Source: Arsenophonus sp046530765 (lineage in GTDB: Bacteria > Pseudomonadota > Gammaproteobacteria > Enterobacterales > Enterobacteriaceae). Taken from it: a DNA stretch of 64,000 nucleotides. The position numbers and the translations under genes were made by a program. The stretch spans positions 1 to 64,000 of the forward strand of contig JBHEQS010000003.1 in the NCBI GenBank assembly GCA_046530765.1, written 5' to 3'. Of the stretch, positions 21,239 to 34,655 are shown piece after piece. The notes beneath the pieces are model-generated. The model had not been told where the DNA came from and did no database searches. It saw nothing but the letters and a program-made list of their open reading frames with translations. Positions within the stretch are counted from its first letter, which is position 1; every line of letters begins with the position of its first letter.

Positions 21239-22018
21239 GTGCTAAAAAGCAAAAAAAGTGAAAAGTTACAAAAAATCCTTGCTCATTTAGGATATGGTTC
21301 TCGAAGAAAAATAGAAAGCCTTATTCAGTCTGGAATGATTACTGTTGATGGTAAATTAACAATATTAGGCGAACGAATAAAAATTAAATACAAGACTAAA
21401 ATCTGTTTAGGTGGTAATCTTTTAAAGATTAAAAAAGATGAAAAAACTTCTTGTCGAATGTTGGCTTATTATAAACCTGAAGGACTAATGTGCACTAATC
21501 ATGATCCAGAAGGTCGACATACTGTATTTGAGCATTTACCTAAATTAACTGGTTATAGATGGATTTCTATAGGGCGATTAGATGTTAATACCTCTGGTTT
21601 ATTATTATTTACCACAGATGGTGAATTAGCTAATCGATTGATGCATCCTAGTTATGAAGTAGAACGCGAATATTTAGTACGTATTTTTGGAAAAATTGAT
21701 AATTATAAAATTTATAAATTGACAAAAGGCATTCAACTGAAAGATAGTAAATCTAAGTTCAAGTCTTTTGAATTTCGTTCAGGAAAAGGTATGAATAAAT
21801 GGTTTACTGTCATTTTAACTGAAGGACACAATCGCGAAATAAGACGTTTATGTGGAGCTGTTGGGATCCAAGTCAATAGATTGATTCGAATTCGATATGG
21901 TAATATTTATTTACCAAAAAGATTGCGAAAAAAAGAATGGGTAGAGTTAAATTTATCTCAGATTAATTATTTGCGCAAGCTAGTTGATCTTATAGATACA
22001 AGATCAAGCAAGTTATGA
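21239..22018 (+). CDS. rluB: 23S rRNA pseudouridine(2605) synthase
   Basis: Isomerises U2605 of 23S rRNA to pseudouridine in the peptidyl-transferase region. The 259-aa product has an N-terminal S4 RNA-binding domain (SEKLQKILAHLGYGSRRKIE, about 7-26) and an RsuA-type catalytic domain with RLAYYKP-like MLAYYKPEG, the catalytic Asp in GRLDVNTSGLLLF (Asp115) and the late EGHNREIRRL and LIRIRYG motifs. The E. coli protein (291 aa) has an extra basic, disordered C-terminal tail of about 35 residues that is missing here. The start is GTG at 21239; no ATG is available at this end and AGGGG lies upstream at a rather long spacing. In E. coli btuR and yciK follow; here only spacer does. Confidence 0.95.
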   Translation: MLKSKKSEKLQKILAHLGYGSRRKIESLIQSGMITVDGKLTILGERIKIKYKTKICLGGNLLKIKKDEKTSCRMLAYYKPEGLMCTNHDPEGRHTVFEHLPKLTGYRWISIGRLDVNTSGLLLFTTDGELANRLMHPSYEVEREYLVRIFGKIDNYKIYKLTKGIQLKDSKSKFKSFEFRSGKGMNKWFTVILTEGHNREIRRLCGAVGIQVNRLIRIRYGNIYLPKRLRKKEWVELNLSQINYLRKLVDLIDTRSSKL

Positions 22019-24005
22019 TAATGTAAGTTTTGTGATTTATGTAATTAATTACCATACATTGTTCTATAAACCAATATATGATAACTTTTATAGAAAATTA
22101 TTAAATAATAAAATAAAATAAAATATAGACTTAATCTGATCCTTAAAATAATGTATGTTTTATATAAATAAAAATTCAAATTAAAACAGTATTGTAGTAT
22201 ATTTTAATTTAATTAAAAATTGTTTAAAACAATATTTTTAATATAAATTAAAACAAAAAATTCAATAAAATATAAAATATAAAATATTTTAGCAATTTCT
22301 AATTATTTCTTTTCTTATTTTCAGTTATAGCAATAAATATTAATACAATTAATAATATTAACAAAGTTAATAACGCATTTATTAAAAATTTGCTTTAAAT
22401 TAAATTTTTTATAATTATTTTTTATTATGATTCAGTGCATTACTTATTAAAATTATAAAGTTAAATAATTAAATAATAATTTTTATCTCATTGTTAGAAT
22501 ATTACTTATTATTAATTTTTACTATATCTAAATTTAGTATGTTGTCATTAAAGTAGCATACTTATCTTGTTGTTATTTTATATATAAAAACTTATTTCTA
22601 ATTTCTTAGAAAGATATACTCATTATATAAAAATTTACTTGTATAATGTGTAAAAATATAACTTAAATTTAGCAAAAAAAATAAATTTCATAAAACGTTA
22701 AATATTTTTTACATTGGTTTTTATAATTACATTACTTTTATATTAAATAGATTTATTTCAAAGTAATAACTTTATATGAAAAAAAGATTAAAAATCAGAA
22801 TTATAAATATATATTAGATAATATCTAGATTTAAAAAAAACAAATTAATCTTATTTGTTTTTGTTATCTAAAAAGTTATTTCAATCGATTTTAACATAAC
22901 TTTCAACTACAATATGCTATAATACTTTATAAAATATAAAATTATTAAAATAACGAAAGATAGATTTTTATTTTTTTTCAAAAAATAAAAAATGAATTTT
23001 ATTATTATATTTTTTATATTTATAGTTGACTAGAGTTAAATTGAACATTAATTAATCATATTTTAATAATTCTACCTAAAATTGTTAAGAAAGATATTAA
23101 TAGTAATATCTTTCGTTTGTGAGCTATATATTATACTATCATAATTATACTTTCGAAAACAGATAGTAGATATGTTTTTTTTGTAAAAAATATATTTTAT
23201 AAACTTTTTAGGAAATATATTAAATTAAAGTTTTATTATAATTGCATTAACTGTTTATTTAAGTGAACACAAATCAATAGATCTATGAAAAATAAAAGTA
23301 AAATTACTTATTGTATAGATATATTATTTTTAGAATATATTTCTAATTAAATTATATTTTTTCAATATAATAAACTATGATTAAAAGATAATGATTATTT
23401 TTTCAAAAAAAAACATAAATAATTACAAATTAACGACTATATATTTATAAAATAAATACTTAATTGAGTTTTTTTGTTGAAAATTAATAAAATGCGTAAT
23501 AAACTTAAAATTTATGGTCTTATTATATTAATATCAAAAACTATAAATATTAAGGAATTATTTTTTTTGCAATAAATTTTATGCAATAAAAAGTAATAAA
23601 TTTACTATTTTTCTTAAAATTTTTATATTATACGATACTTAATTAAGATATGTAAGTTTGCGATAACATCAGCATACAATTAATAATATAAATATAAAAA
23701 CTAAAAATATAATTTACTATTAATTATAATTTTTATTTTACTTATTCTGCTATTATAATTATTAATAGTAATTTAAAGTAAGATTATTATATAAGGTGAG
23801 TAAGTTTATATTAATCAACAATTAATACTATCAACTATTTTTAATTAGAATGATTTTTATTAAAAAAAATTATATATATCTTAAAAATAACATAATATTT
23901 TTTATTTTTTAATTATTTAAATTTATTAATGAGAGTTATGAACACTTTATAAAATTTTTAGTTACAACACAAAATCGTTATATTCTATTAAAGAAGGGTA
24001 GAATT
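22019..24005. other. 2.0 kb spacer between rluB and sohB (slot of btuR-yciK)
   Basis: E. coli carries btuR and yciK here on the opposite strand. The gap is long enough to hold both as fossils, but I could not align any patch convincingly. A 10-bp hairpin GAAAGATATT / AATATCTTTC lies at 23089-23114. Nothing else stands out. Confidence 0.5.
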
Positions 24006-25070
24006 GTGGAATTTCTTTCATCATATGGATTATTTTTTGCTAAAATAGCGACAGTACTTATTACAATTATATTAATTTTATTAGTTATTTTCAGTCTTGG
24101 GCAACGTAAGCAGAATAAAAAAGGTAATTTAAAACTTATTGATCTTGGTGAGGCTTATAGAGAACGTCAACGTGAAATGCAACAAATCAAGATGAGTAAT
24201 TTTGAATATAAAGCCTGGTTAAAAACTTACAAGAAACAACGTAAAATTGAAGAAAAAAAACAGAAATCAGTTTTTAAAATTTGTCAAGAAGCTGTAAAAA
24301 AACCTTGTCTTTTCGTAATTAATTTCAAAGGAAGTATGAATGCTAATGAAGTTAATGCATTACGAGAAGAAATTACATCTATTTTATCAATTGCTGATAA
24401 TAAAGATGAAGTTTTACTTAGATTAGAAAGCCCAGGTGGTGTTGTGCATGGTTATGGCTTAGCCGCATCCCAACTAAATAGATTGAAAGAAAAGGGCCTT
24501 AAATTAATTGTTTCAGTAGATAAAGTAGCAGCAAGTGGAGGATATATGATGGCTTGTGTTGGCGATAGAATTATTGCTGCTCCTTTTGCTATTATTGGAT
24601 CTATTGGAGTAGTTGCGCAAGTACCAAATTTTTATAGATTATTGAAAAAAAAAGATATTGATATAGAATTACATACAGCTGGAGAATATAAGCGCACACT
24701 AACTTTATTAGGTGAAAATACTGAACATGGACGCAAGAAATTTGTTCAAGATTTAAATGAAACACATCAACTATTTAAAGATTTTGTACAACAAAAACGT
24801 CCTAATATTGACATTAATGCTGTTGCAACAGGGGAGCACTGGTATGGTATTCAAGCGAAAGAAAATGGATTAATTGATGAGGTAGGTGTTAGCGATGATA
24901 TAATTATAAATAATATTGATACACGTGAAATTATTGAAGTAACTTATACGATTAGTAAATGTTTTGTTAATCGCATAATGAGCAGTATAACAGAAAATTC
25001 ATATAAGTTGTTAACACAATTGTATCAAACATGGCAGAAATTACCATTTCAAAGTATGATTGAAAAATAA
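24006..25070 (+). CDS. sohB: Inner-membrane peptidase SohB (S49 family)
   Basis: Membrane-anchored serine peptidase of the SppA/S49 clan, acting on the periplasmic side; E. coli SohB is a multicopy suppressor of degP loss. The product is 354 aa (E. coli 349): N-terminal transmembrane segment (about 9-31), a charged coiled linker (45-95), then the ClpP-fold domain with LRLESPGGVVHGYGLAASQL, nucleophile Ser177 in KVAASGGYMMA and the general-base Lys229 in TAGEYKRTLTL, plus the ATGEHWYG motif near the end. The start is GTG with a strong AAGAAGGG ribosome-binding site. In E. coli topA follows almost directly; here it is 14.9 kb away. Confidence 0.95.
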   Translation: MEFLSSYGLFFAKIATVLITIILILLVIFSLGQRKQNKKGNLKLIDLGEAYRERQREMQQIKMSNFEYKAWLKTYKKQRKIEEKKQKSVFKICQEAVKKPCLFVINFKGSMNANEVNALREEITSILSIADNKDEVLLRLESPGGVVHGYGLAASQLNRLKEKGLKLIVSVDKVAASGGYMMACVGDRIIAAPFAIIGSIGVVAQVPNFYRLLKKKDIDIELHTAGEYKRTLTLLGENTEHGRKKFVQDLNETHQLFKDFVQQKRPNIDINAVATGEHWYGIQAKENGLIDEVGVSDDIIINNIDTREIIEVTYTISKCFVNRIMSSITENSYKLLTQLYQTWQKLPFQSMIEK

Positions 25071-25442
25071 ATACTGATATTTTTCTGATATTCTTTTATA
25101 AATAGAAATTATAATACAAATTATTTTTATATCTTATTTTAGTATTCATTTAAATAATAGAACAAAATACTATTTTTAATATATTAACTATATATATTAA
25201 TTTTAAAAATTAATGGTTTTATATAATATTATTAACTTTAAAAGTTTTCATTTATTTAGAATTTTATATAAATTAATAATTTTTACATATACCGAGTTAT
25301 TTTATTTAGTTTTCTATGATTATTTAAATAATTTAAACCTTGTAAAAAAATAATAATGAACATTATGTTAATAGTTGAATGCTTTTTACTCTCTTCGAGA
25401 GATGAAAATTTTTTAAGTAAATATAATCCTACATTATAGAAC

Positions 25443-25475
25443 TACTTTAATAAAACTTAGAGTTTTATTAAAGTA
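25443..25475. repeat. Inverted repeat, 15-bp arms, 3-nt loop
   Basis: TACTTTAATAAAACT (25443-25457), loop TAG, exact complement (25461-25475). A small CTCT-TCG-AGAG hairpin lies about 50 bp before it. Both are 320-400 bp downstream of sohB. Confidence 0.7.
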
Positions 25476-25816
25476 CTAAATTGTGAATAATTCAATATAT
25501 ATACTATACTCAGTTTATATAAGTTAATATGATTTATCTGAAAAGTAATAATCTAAATTTCTTTAAATCAAATAAAATATTTATTTAATTTGATTATGAT
25601 TACAATGCTATTATTTTATAGCTTAAACTTGTTAAATTCAAGAAATCAATAAATTAATAATATGTATTTATATTAATTTATAAATTAATAATATAAAAAC
25701 AATATAGACAGATATAATTAAGAATTTAAAAATTATTAACTATTTTAATTTTTATATTAATTATTAAGAAATTTATTTAGAATAGTTATCTTAGTTTAGC
25801 ATCAGAACAAAATAAG

Positions 25817-25852
25817 ATTTTATTAATATAATATTTATTATATTAATAAAAT
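25817..25852. repeat. Palindrome, 17-bp arms, 2-nt centre
   Basis: ATTTTATTAATATAATA (25817-25833), centre TT, exact complement (25836-25852). Non-coding. Confidence 0.75.
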
Positions 25853-26194
25853 AAAGTATAGTAATTTATTTATTAATATTTAATATAATTTAATGTATAT
25901 AATTATTTAAGAATTTTAGCTTTATATATAAAATTTCTATTTTATTTTTATCAGCAGTATTCTATTCTAAACATCATCAATATTACGTTTTTATTTTTTA
26001 ACTGAATAATTTATGTATAAAATATACGTGTAACACTTTTACATAAGTTATTTATATCAACTTTTAATCATTTATTTAATATTTTTTTTAAATTTTTGTT
26101 ATACTCAAAAAATAGATTCTTATTAAGATCTATTTGTATTAGATTTCAATATATCAAAAAATTTATTAACAATAATTATAAATGGTACTTATTA

Positions 26195-26221
26195 ATTAAC
26201 TTTTAATTATTAAAAGTTAAT
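26195..26221. repeat. Palindrome, 13-bp arms, 1-nt centre
   Basis: ATTAACTTTTAAT, central T, exact complement. Non-coding. Confidence 0.65.
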
Positions 26222-26922
26222 CATTATAAAATAGAACCTATTATTAATAATATATTTTATATAATAAAATATATTTAATTTTCAATTAATTATACGTATC
26301 TTTCGTTATTTTCTAAGATAACAATAAAAATAATTAATATCAGAAAAGAATAAAAAATGAATTCTATCAGAATAAATTAATATAATACTAATTATATAAA
26401 TAGATAATTGTATACGTTTTATATAATTAGTTTATAGATATGAATAAAGGTAGATTTTTTAAAAAAAACGATAAAATATATAAAACTATTTATTAATTAA
26501 TTATTTAATAAGAAGTTCATAAATAGTATAAATAATTTATTATTAATTTTGTTAAAAACAATAATTTAGTAATATTTAGGTTTTCATTAGAAAAAATTAA
26601 GACATCTAATTAAAATTTATTTTTAATCTTGGTGAATTTATATATTATTTTAAACGTGAAGTTAATGCATTGTATTATTTATTTATCTGTTTTAATCATA
26701 AAAACTTACTTAGGCTTTTTAAAATATATTAAATATTAGTGAATAATTTTTATAAAAGATATTTTTAAATAATATTATTTTATATAGTCTTTATAAGATT
26801 AGTGATAATTTCAAAATATATAAAACAATTTTATTCATATCAAGTATAGAATATCATATTCAATAAATCAGATTTATTAATTTGAGATATTTTATCAAGT
26901 AATTAATATAGCAATTTTTTCT

Positions 26923-26958
26923 AAGAAAATTCATGTATTATTATACATGAATTTTCTT
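26923..26958. repeat. Inverted repeat, 16-bp arms, 4-nt loop
   Basis: AAGAAAATTCATGTAT (26923-26938), loop TATT, exact complement (26943-26958). It includes three G/C pairs, so it is less likely to be compositional chance than most. Confidence 0.8.
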
Positions 26959-27608
26959 GATATACAAAATTAATTAGACTGCGTTATACATTTTTATTTA
27001 TTTCGATAATATTTGTTAGTTCCAATGAATTGCATTAATATATATTAAGATTAACAACATATTTATTTCAGTATTTAATTTAATATATTTAATAATGTAG
27101 TAATTAATTCTTTTCATTTAATATTTTATTCAACTTACTTATTGCGAGTTAATAATAATTTTAAAATATGTAAACGTCAATCAATGATATAAAATGTATT
27201 AAATTTTTAATATCATCACATTAAAAATCTTTATTTTACACATAATCCGCGAATCAATTTGATTTTGATTTATTTGATACTAAGAATAGTATTCTTATCG
27301 AATAATTAATACTTATTCTGAGATATTTACTGTAATTAATTAGTTAGTTTTTTAACTATCTGTATTATAGATAGTTAATTTATTAATTTCTTTTCATGTG
27401 TAGATTTGAGCTCACTTACTATTATACTAAAATATTTTAATAAATTATTGGATTTCAAAAGTAAAACATAATTATATTTTATCATATAAATTGCATTTAG
27501 TATATTACTATCTTCATGAAAACTTTATTAATTCTAGAAATTATGGTAAATTTAAGATTTTCTTATTACTTAATTTTTTTTGTTAATTCAAATTTTTCTA
27601 AATTAAAT

Positions 27609-27647
27609 AATTAACTTAATTTTACACAAAGTACAATTAAGTTAATT
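27609..27647. repeat. Inverted repeat, 13-bp arms, 13-nt loop
   Basis: AATTAACTTAATT (27609-27621) and exact complement (27635-27647). Confidence 0.6.
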
Positions 27648-28003
27648 GTAAATATTTTCACATTATTTTATTACTATTTGAATGTAAACTTTTGAAACAA
27701 TTCTAAACCAATAAGAGATATGTATTTTTTTTTATAATTAATGAGAATTTTAAAGAAATTAATTGAATTTTTAGTTATTCCGTAATAGTTTAATAAAACA
27801 AAATAAATGTTTATAAATACTATTAGTTTTTATAAGTTTTTTATATTAATATTAAAAATTATAATTAAAAATTTTTTTTAAATTATTCTATTATTAAAGA
27901 TATATTGAGTTAATAGATAATATCATTAATGCTAAATTAATTACATTAAAGTAAATTTATACTAAATATTAGATTGCATAAATATAGAAGATTCATAACG
28001 CTT

Positions 28004-28035
28004 ACATCTCTTTATAGTAATATAGAGATGTTTTT
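28004..28035 (+). terminator. Terminator-like hairpin, ACATCTCT stem plus T5
   Basis: ACATCTCT (28004-28011) pairs with AGAGATGT (28024-28031), followed by a T-run to 28035. Three G/C pairs. No gene precedes it on the plus strand, so if real it marks a lost transcription unit. Confidence 0.3.
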
Positions 28036-28104
28036 CGTAATTAAATTCTCAGCAATATCACATCTCAAATTCAAATCTTATTGTTCTTATTTTTATACTT
28101 ATAA

Positions 28105-28142
28105 CACTAAATAAGTTTTTTAAATAAAAAACTTATTTAGTG
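28105..28142. repeat. Inverted repeat, 17-bp arms, 4-nt loop
   Basis: CACTAAATAAGTTTTTT (28105-28121), loop AAAT, exact complement (28126-28142). Confidence 0.8.
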
Positions 28143-28768
28143 GACAAAACATAGTAACTTTAATTTGATATAATCACTAATTATATATCAAGATTAAGTT
28201 TGTTTATTATGTTGTTATATTATTAATAATTTACATCTTTTTAAGATAATCATTAATAAGAATTATGAATGATTATAACATAGATAATAAAAACTATATG
28301 TTACTATTATTATAGTATATAATTTAGTTATATAATAAATATTATATAAAATTAAATAGTTTTAACATCACTAAAATTACTTTTAAAACATATTTTAGTT
28401 TATCTAATAAAATTTTAATCGCAAATCTTTTTATTTGATATTAAATAATAGCAATATATAAAACATATTGCTTACTATCGACAAAGATCTATGTTATTTA
28501 AATAGATTGATCCATTTACAAAGTATAAATTTTTGCTTCCTTGCTATCTATAAAGTCAAATTAAAATTAACAAATTTCGTTCAGTATTAATTCTATACAA
28601 TAAAATCAAGTTTGCATAAAACGTTAGTTACTTACTGATTAATAACTTCTTGACTATTTATTTTTTTTAAAATATATTTTTTTGTTTTCAATTAGATTAT
28701 TTTAAAAAACTTATATAATATTAATATATTTATTTTTTTTTAAAATTTAACCAAACATCATGTTCTCT

Positions 28769-28810
28769 TACTTAAAATTTTTATTTTATATAAAATAAAA
28801 ATTTTAAGTA
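28769..28810. repeat. Perfect 42-bp palindrome with no loop
   Basis: 21-bp arms meeting at 28789/28790; the left arm begins TACTTAAAATTTTTATTT. Non-coding, unrelated in sequence to the 46-bp palindrome at 17381. Confidence 0.85.
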
Positions 28811-30866
28811 TATATGTTATAAAATTGAATTATTAAGGTTAGTTTTTTCTATCAGTATTAACTTTAATATTTTTATATTGAATGTTAGAGTTTTTAACTC
28901 TAATTCAAATTAAGTAATAAGGTTGATTAGTTACCTGATAAAATAATTATATATTCTGCTTGTGAAAAATATTAAAAAAATAAATTAAATTAACTAAATA
29001 TCAGTATGTTTTTTTGCAATAATTATAGAATTAACAATTCATAAATTGTTATTAATAAATGTAAAGGATTAGTTAACAAAGCTAATAATTCAATTACAAT
29101 TATAATTAATATAAATATTATTTTCTTTTAAATACCGTAAATTTTATTCAGATGAAGGAAGTGCTTATTTAATAACATCTAAACTATTAATCATATATGT
29201 GATTCACAACAAAATATTATATAAAAGATATTTCGTATTTATATTTCATTTTGACTATAAATTATAATAGATAAATAATAAATCTTTAGTTAAAATTAGA
29301 CAAAACACTTGTTTAGATTTTTTTTGTATACTACAAAAGCTATCATATTATTAATATAATTTAAATAAGTTTGATTTTTATTTTCTTCTTTAATTATTAT
29401 GATGGTTAGTATTTATATTAAAATAACTTAAAAAATAAACTTTTTAATTGGCGGTTAACAATAAATCAACTAGTGTTTTATAAACAGTAAAGTACATATG
29501 TTCTTTTATAATTAATTATTTTTATATTTTATTTTAATGCATGATAAAATTTATAATACCTATTTAAAAAGCAAAATTTGTAACACAGAAGATCATATGT
29601 GTGATAAATAATAACATTATTAGTATAATGTTACTATTTAAATAATGAATATACAGTAGTAACGTTATTTAAACTAACTCTCACTAAATTACTGTAATTT
29701 TAGATCAGTCAAAAATAACTAGTCATTTTAATTACACGTAAAATAAGCAATAATTATCTAGTAATAATTATTGAATTTAAACCATAGTTATTATTAATTT
29801 AATATTTTAAACGTTATGATTAAAGTTGATTTAATAAATTATTAAACTATTGATAGTTATAATTTTTTTTTGCATTTATAACTAAACTATTTATAAGTTT
29901 TAAAATTTATTTAGATATAGATAGTTTAGATATGATTTAATTAATAAATTTGCATAATTTACTAATAATTTTATCTTTATAATTCAATTATCACAAGAAT
30001 TGAATAAATTATTCTTAACCAAATTTTGCATTCACTCTTGCACAGATTTTAAATTTCTATTTTCTTCTTTGATTTATCATCGAATTAATTTTTATATTGC
30101 AAGCTGCTAAGTGGATATTTACTATGTCAATACTTGTATTATTTATTAATTTAGAAATATATTTTAGATATGATATTTTTTAATAGTAATTACTTTTAAA
30201 AAATTTTAATTTTAAATTATTTTTAATGAGCATTATTAATAGAATGTATCACAATAATAGACATATTTTACTAAACTCTTGTAAATAGATTTAATCAAAA
30301 AACAAACTAACATTAAAATTTTACAAAAAAAACATAAAATTGATAACTTATAATTTTTGAGTTAGTAGTTTTAATTATTTTATATAATAAAATAATCTAT
30401 CTTATATTTTTAGTAAAAACTTATGAAATTTATTCAATATTTTTAATTACTTAACATATATCAATTGATTATTGTTATCGACCGAAACACTTGTTCTAAC
30501 CATTTAATAAATTTTTATCTAGGAATAATTAATTTCACTAAAGTTTAAATATTATATTCAATAATAAGTTTCGTAAATTAAAATAATTTATTAGTTGAAA
30601 ATCTATTTAAAATGTATTAATTCATGTACTGAAACATGCAATACATTAATAAATAATATTTATTTTATTTGCGAATATATTATTTTTTATATTAAGTGAT
30701 AAAAATAATTTTTTTAATTATTTCTAATATTTATAAAATAATTGTTTTGAATATATAAAGAATTATTATTTATTTGATTAACTTTTTGAAACTGCGTTGC
30801 AAAAAAAAATATATTGCAGATCATTTTTATTTTTTATTGATAAGTACTTTACTTAAATTATTAACT

Positions 30867-30902
30867 TTATCTAGAAATAGATGCACGTATATTTCTAGAT
30901 AA
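30867..30902. repeat. Inverted repeat, 13-bp arms, 10-nt loop
   Basis: TTATCTAGAAATA (30867-30879) and exact complement (30890-30902), loop GATGCACGTA. Confidence 0.65.
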
Positions 30903-33257
30903 TTTAACAATGTGTCACAGAAAATTAGATATTAAGGCGATTATACAATTGTTGTTATATAAATTTAATTGTGTTATAAGCATTGCAAAAATTAATTATT
31001 TTCAATATTGATTAATTATTAATAATACTATAGAATTTTTGATAATAATACATATTTATATTTTAAAATTTATATTTTAGTTCGACTTTTTCTGTTTATC
31101 TAATTTTTTTATAATCATTGATTATAATTTATCTTATTATTTACTTACTATTACAATTAATTAGGTTTATTATTATACTTATAAGTAATTTATATACAAT
31201 GTTATTGTATATATTATTATTTTTAATTTTCAGTTAAAAAAAATCTGCTATAACAAATTTATAAAAAAAATAAATATAAAAATATACTTTTATCTATAAA
31301 AGTATTAATTTGTTGCATCGAAAACTTGATTATGAATTATATTTTTTTTATTTTAACCTACCATACATATTGTTACACTATTAAAAAATTAAATAAATTG
31401 CCATATTAATAATAATTATATACTATGACTTCAAGTATCTTTATTGAAATAATTGATTGTTTGGAAAAAAATATATAAAAAATCATGTATTAATATGATA
31501 AATAAGAAATATCTAATACTTATAAAATTAAATATCTTTCATAAAGAAATATGATTGTTGAATTAAAAATAATAATTGATAATTTTATATAAAATTTCTA
31601 CGGATGCTTTATATTTTACATATTTTTATAACATAAATAATTTATTTTCTTATAGAGATTTAATAAAATTAGATTTTTATTAGGATTAATATCTTTATAA
31701 CCCTAATAAAGTTAATTCACTTGTTGAATAAATAATATAACCGTAACCGTTTTATTAAAATCAAGAAAGATATAAATTTTTAACAAAATGATGTTGACAG
31801 ACAAAAATAAAAAATTAATTTATATTGTTAATATAAATAATAAAATATTTGATATTTATCGTATTTGGTTTCTCTTTTAAATTTTTATATTTAATTGATC
31901 AGATCTTTTTCTGGAAAAATTGCTATTACTTACTTCAATATATATAAAATCACTTCATGTAAATAATATTGTGATGTTTTACATTTTATATATTTAATAA
32001 TACATTTATATTCTAGTAGATATAAAAGATTGATTTTGCCATTGAAATAAAGCAAGCACATGAATGTTTCTAAAATAGAATAAAATAGCTTTGTATTTTT
32101 TTATTATATCATAGATATATTTATTTTTAAAACAAAACGTATTAATATATACATACAAAATTAGCTTTTAGTGTTAAAATACCTATTTTCAGAAAAAAAA
32201 TTATTTATTTTAGATATTAAATAACATTTAAAATTTAACATATTTGTATGAAAACATTAATGTATTATAATTTATAGAATAAAAACATAAATAACAATAA
32301 TGATTTATAGCTACTATGAAAACATTTTTATTATAAAATCGTCACATTCTACATCTGGAATAAAATAATATATCTATATTTTTACAGATATCAAGGAGAA
32401 TAATCAATAACATTCTATAGTAGTAATTAATGATGGAGTGTATTGTTTATATTTTCTAGAGATTTATGGTATGTCATTATATTTAATATCTTTCTATTAA
32501 TATAATATGATCTGTATTTAATTTAACCTCAAACTCAATAATTAAGTTTCTAAGTTATTAATACATTTTCAAAGTATTTCAGCATAATTCAGTATTTATT
32601 TTATTATGGTAAAATATTCTTATTATAATCAGTAGTTTTCTTATTATTAGTAATTTTATATTTTTTATATTATTAAATTTATATAATGACTTTGATTTAT
32701 CAATTAAAGAAATAAATCTTATTTTTTAAATTTAATAAATTTACTATCACTTTCACAATATAAAGATAATATTATTTAATATATAATTAGATGTTTTCAT
32801 TTTTACTAAAACAAAATAAGTAGATTGAATGCGATTTTGATAAAATAGATAATTAATAAATATCAAATAATTATTAATTTATATACAAATTTAAATATAT
32901 TACTTACTATTTTAATAAATAGGTATAATTTTTTATTAAAAAAATTTTTCATAAGTTATTACCTTGCACTACTGCAAGTAAGTCTATAATTTAAAATTTT
33001 AAAAATGTTTTATTATATCAAAATAAAAATACAACAGATGCTTTATAAATATATTTTACTTTTTTTTTATATATATAACATAATATATATATGAATTTTA
33101 TGATAAATTGTAAATCATATGATTTAACTATACTGTTGATGGAGGAGACAATTCTACTATTTATAAGTATTGTTTTATATAATCTTGCATGATTATTATT
33201 TAAATCATTAATTCAATTTAGTTAATAAAAGTTAATTTAAGCCTAGAGTAGAGTAGC

Positions 33258-33309
33258 TTTAGAATAGCTATATTGTTCTTTGCGGCACAATATTCTAGTT
33301 TATTCTAAA
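33258..33309. repeat. Nested imperfect hairpin in a less AT-rich patch
   Basis: Outer arms TTTAGAATA (33258-33266) / TATTCTAAA (33301-33309), inner arms ATATTGT (33270-33276) / ACAATAT (33287-33293), with the loop TCTTTGCGGC. The surrounding sequence has more G and C than its neighbours and the minus strand is open for about 27 codons. RNA gene or gene fossil; I cannot tell. Confidence 0.4.
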
Positions 33310-34344
33310 TTTATAATGAATTTTTCATAGAAATACAGTAAAAATTATAGTTTTAATAGTTATTATCTAATAATTATTTTCTTATTTAGAGTACAAAAAA
33401 TTAAAAAAAGTAAGTAGTATAAAATTATTTGTTAAATATCTAATTCCTTTTATATATTATCCTGTTAGTAATAAATTTTAAATATGTAAATAATTGTAGA
33501 TTGATAATCTCAATTTTAATATCTTTTACTAATAACGCATGTTAATAACATCCTAATTTTTACCTGTATACTCAGAAAAAAAATATATCAAGAAATATTA
33601 TTTGTCATGAAGTTAATTAATTTATTTTCAGATCAGAGATCCATAGCTAATTATTTTATAATATTTACTTTCTTTACATAACGACACGACGTTATATATA
33701 CTAGAAAAAATACACATTTTAAATTTTATGGTAATTTTATCAGTCATAGTTATACTTAAAATTAAATTTATATATATTTTAAAGATAAAGTTGTCAATAG
33801 TATTTAGACATATTTTCCATTATTAATAATAATATATCAAAATTTATAAGAAATATATCAGATATAAAACAGAGTAAAATTTTTAAAATAATTTTATAAT
33901 GATATGATCAAGATTATTTATTGTATTTTAAATATTAGTTAACAACATTAAAAAGTACAATTTATATAGATTTTATCATTTAACTAAAATTTTATATGTG
34001 TATTTTATATTTGCTAACAAATTTTATATTCTTACTGATATAATCTAATAGAAATATAGAGTTATTTTTTTCTAAAAAAGAATTTATTTTATTTAAATTA
34101 ACTAAATTACAATTTTACAAAAAAATAATTTATCAAAAAATAAATATTTCTATCTATCTAATTATACTATAATAGATAATTAAGCTTTGCGTTTTTAATA
34201 AAATTTTAGATGATTTGTAAATTTTTATAAAATTTACATTTATTAATCTTATACTTAAGCTATTTTTAATTAGGAATTTCTCTTTTGTATAAATTGATTG
34301 ATTTTATATCATATATTTTAATCCCAATAAAGGTTTATGCTATA

Positions 34345-34383
34345 CAACTAACACAAAATAATCGCTATAATTTGTGTTAGTTG
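34345..34383. repeat. Inverted repeat, 13-bp arms, 13-nt loop, four G/C pairs
   Basis: CAACTAACACAAA (34345-34357) and exact complement (34371-34383). The G/C pairs make it one of the more significant stems. No T-run adjoins it. Confidence 0.7.
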
Positions 34384-34613
34384 GTTAGATTCTTTGTTTA
34401 TTTATCCTATAAACTAATACTAATATTGTATAATGATTTTACTGTGTTTTTAAACATTTTTAAAATTTTTTAATTCATTCTCGTACAAGTTTTAGATTGA
34501 CTTTTATCAAAAATTACTAAAATTAGAATTTTCTACTTAGTTTAATTATTATTATTTTATTTTATAGATTAATAATTAATATTTTAGATTTCTATTTTTT
34601 TAAATAGGAATAA

Positions 34614-34655
34614 TAAATATTTGCACTAAATTAATTGTTAATTTGCAAATATTTA
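34614..34655. repeat. Inverted repeat, 12-bp arms, 18-nt loop
   Basis: TAAATATTTGCA (34614-34625) and exact complement (34644-34655). Confidence 0.6.

Noticed and set aside
33220..33330. Ankyrin repeat gene on the minus strand
   Set aside because: Only one loose AAKNNIAILKLL match over about 27 codons between stops; reported only as an unexplained patch.
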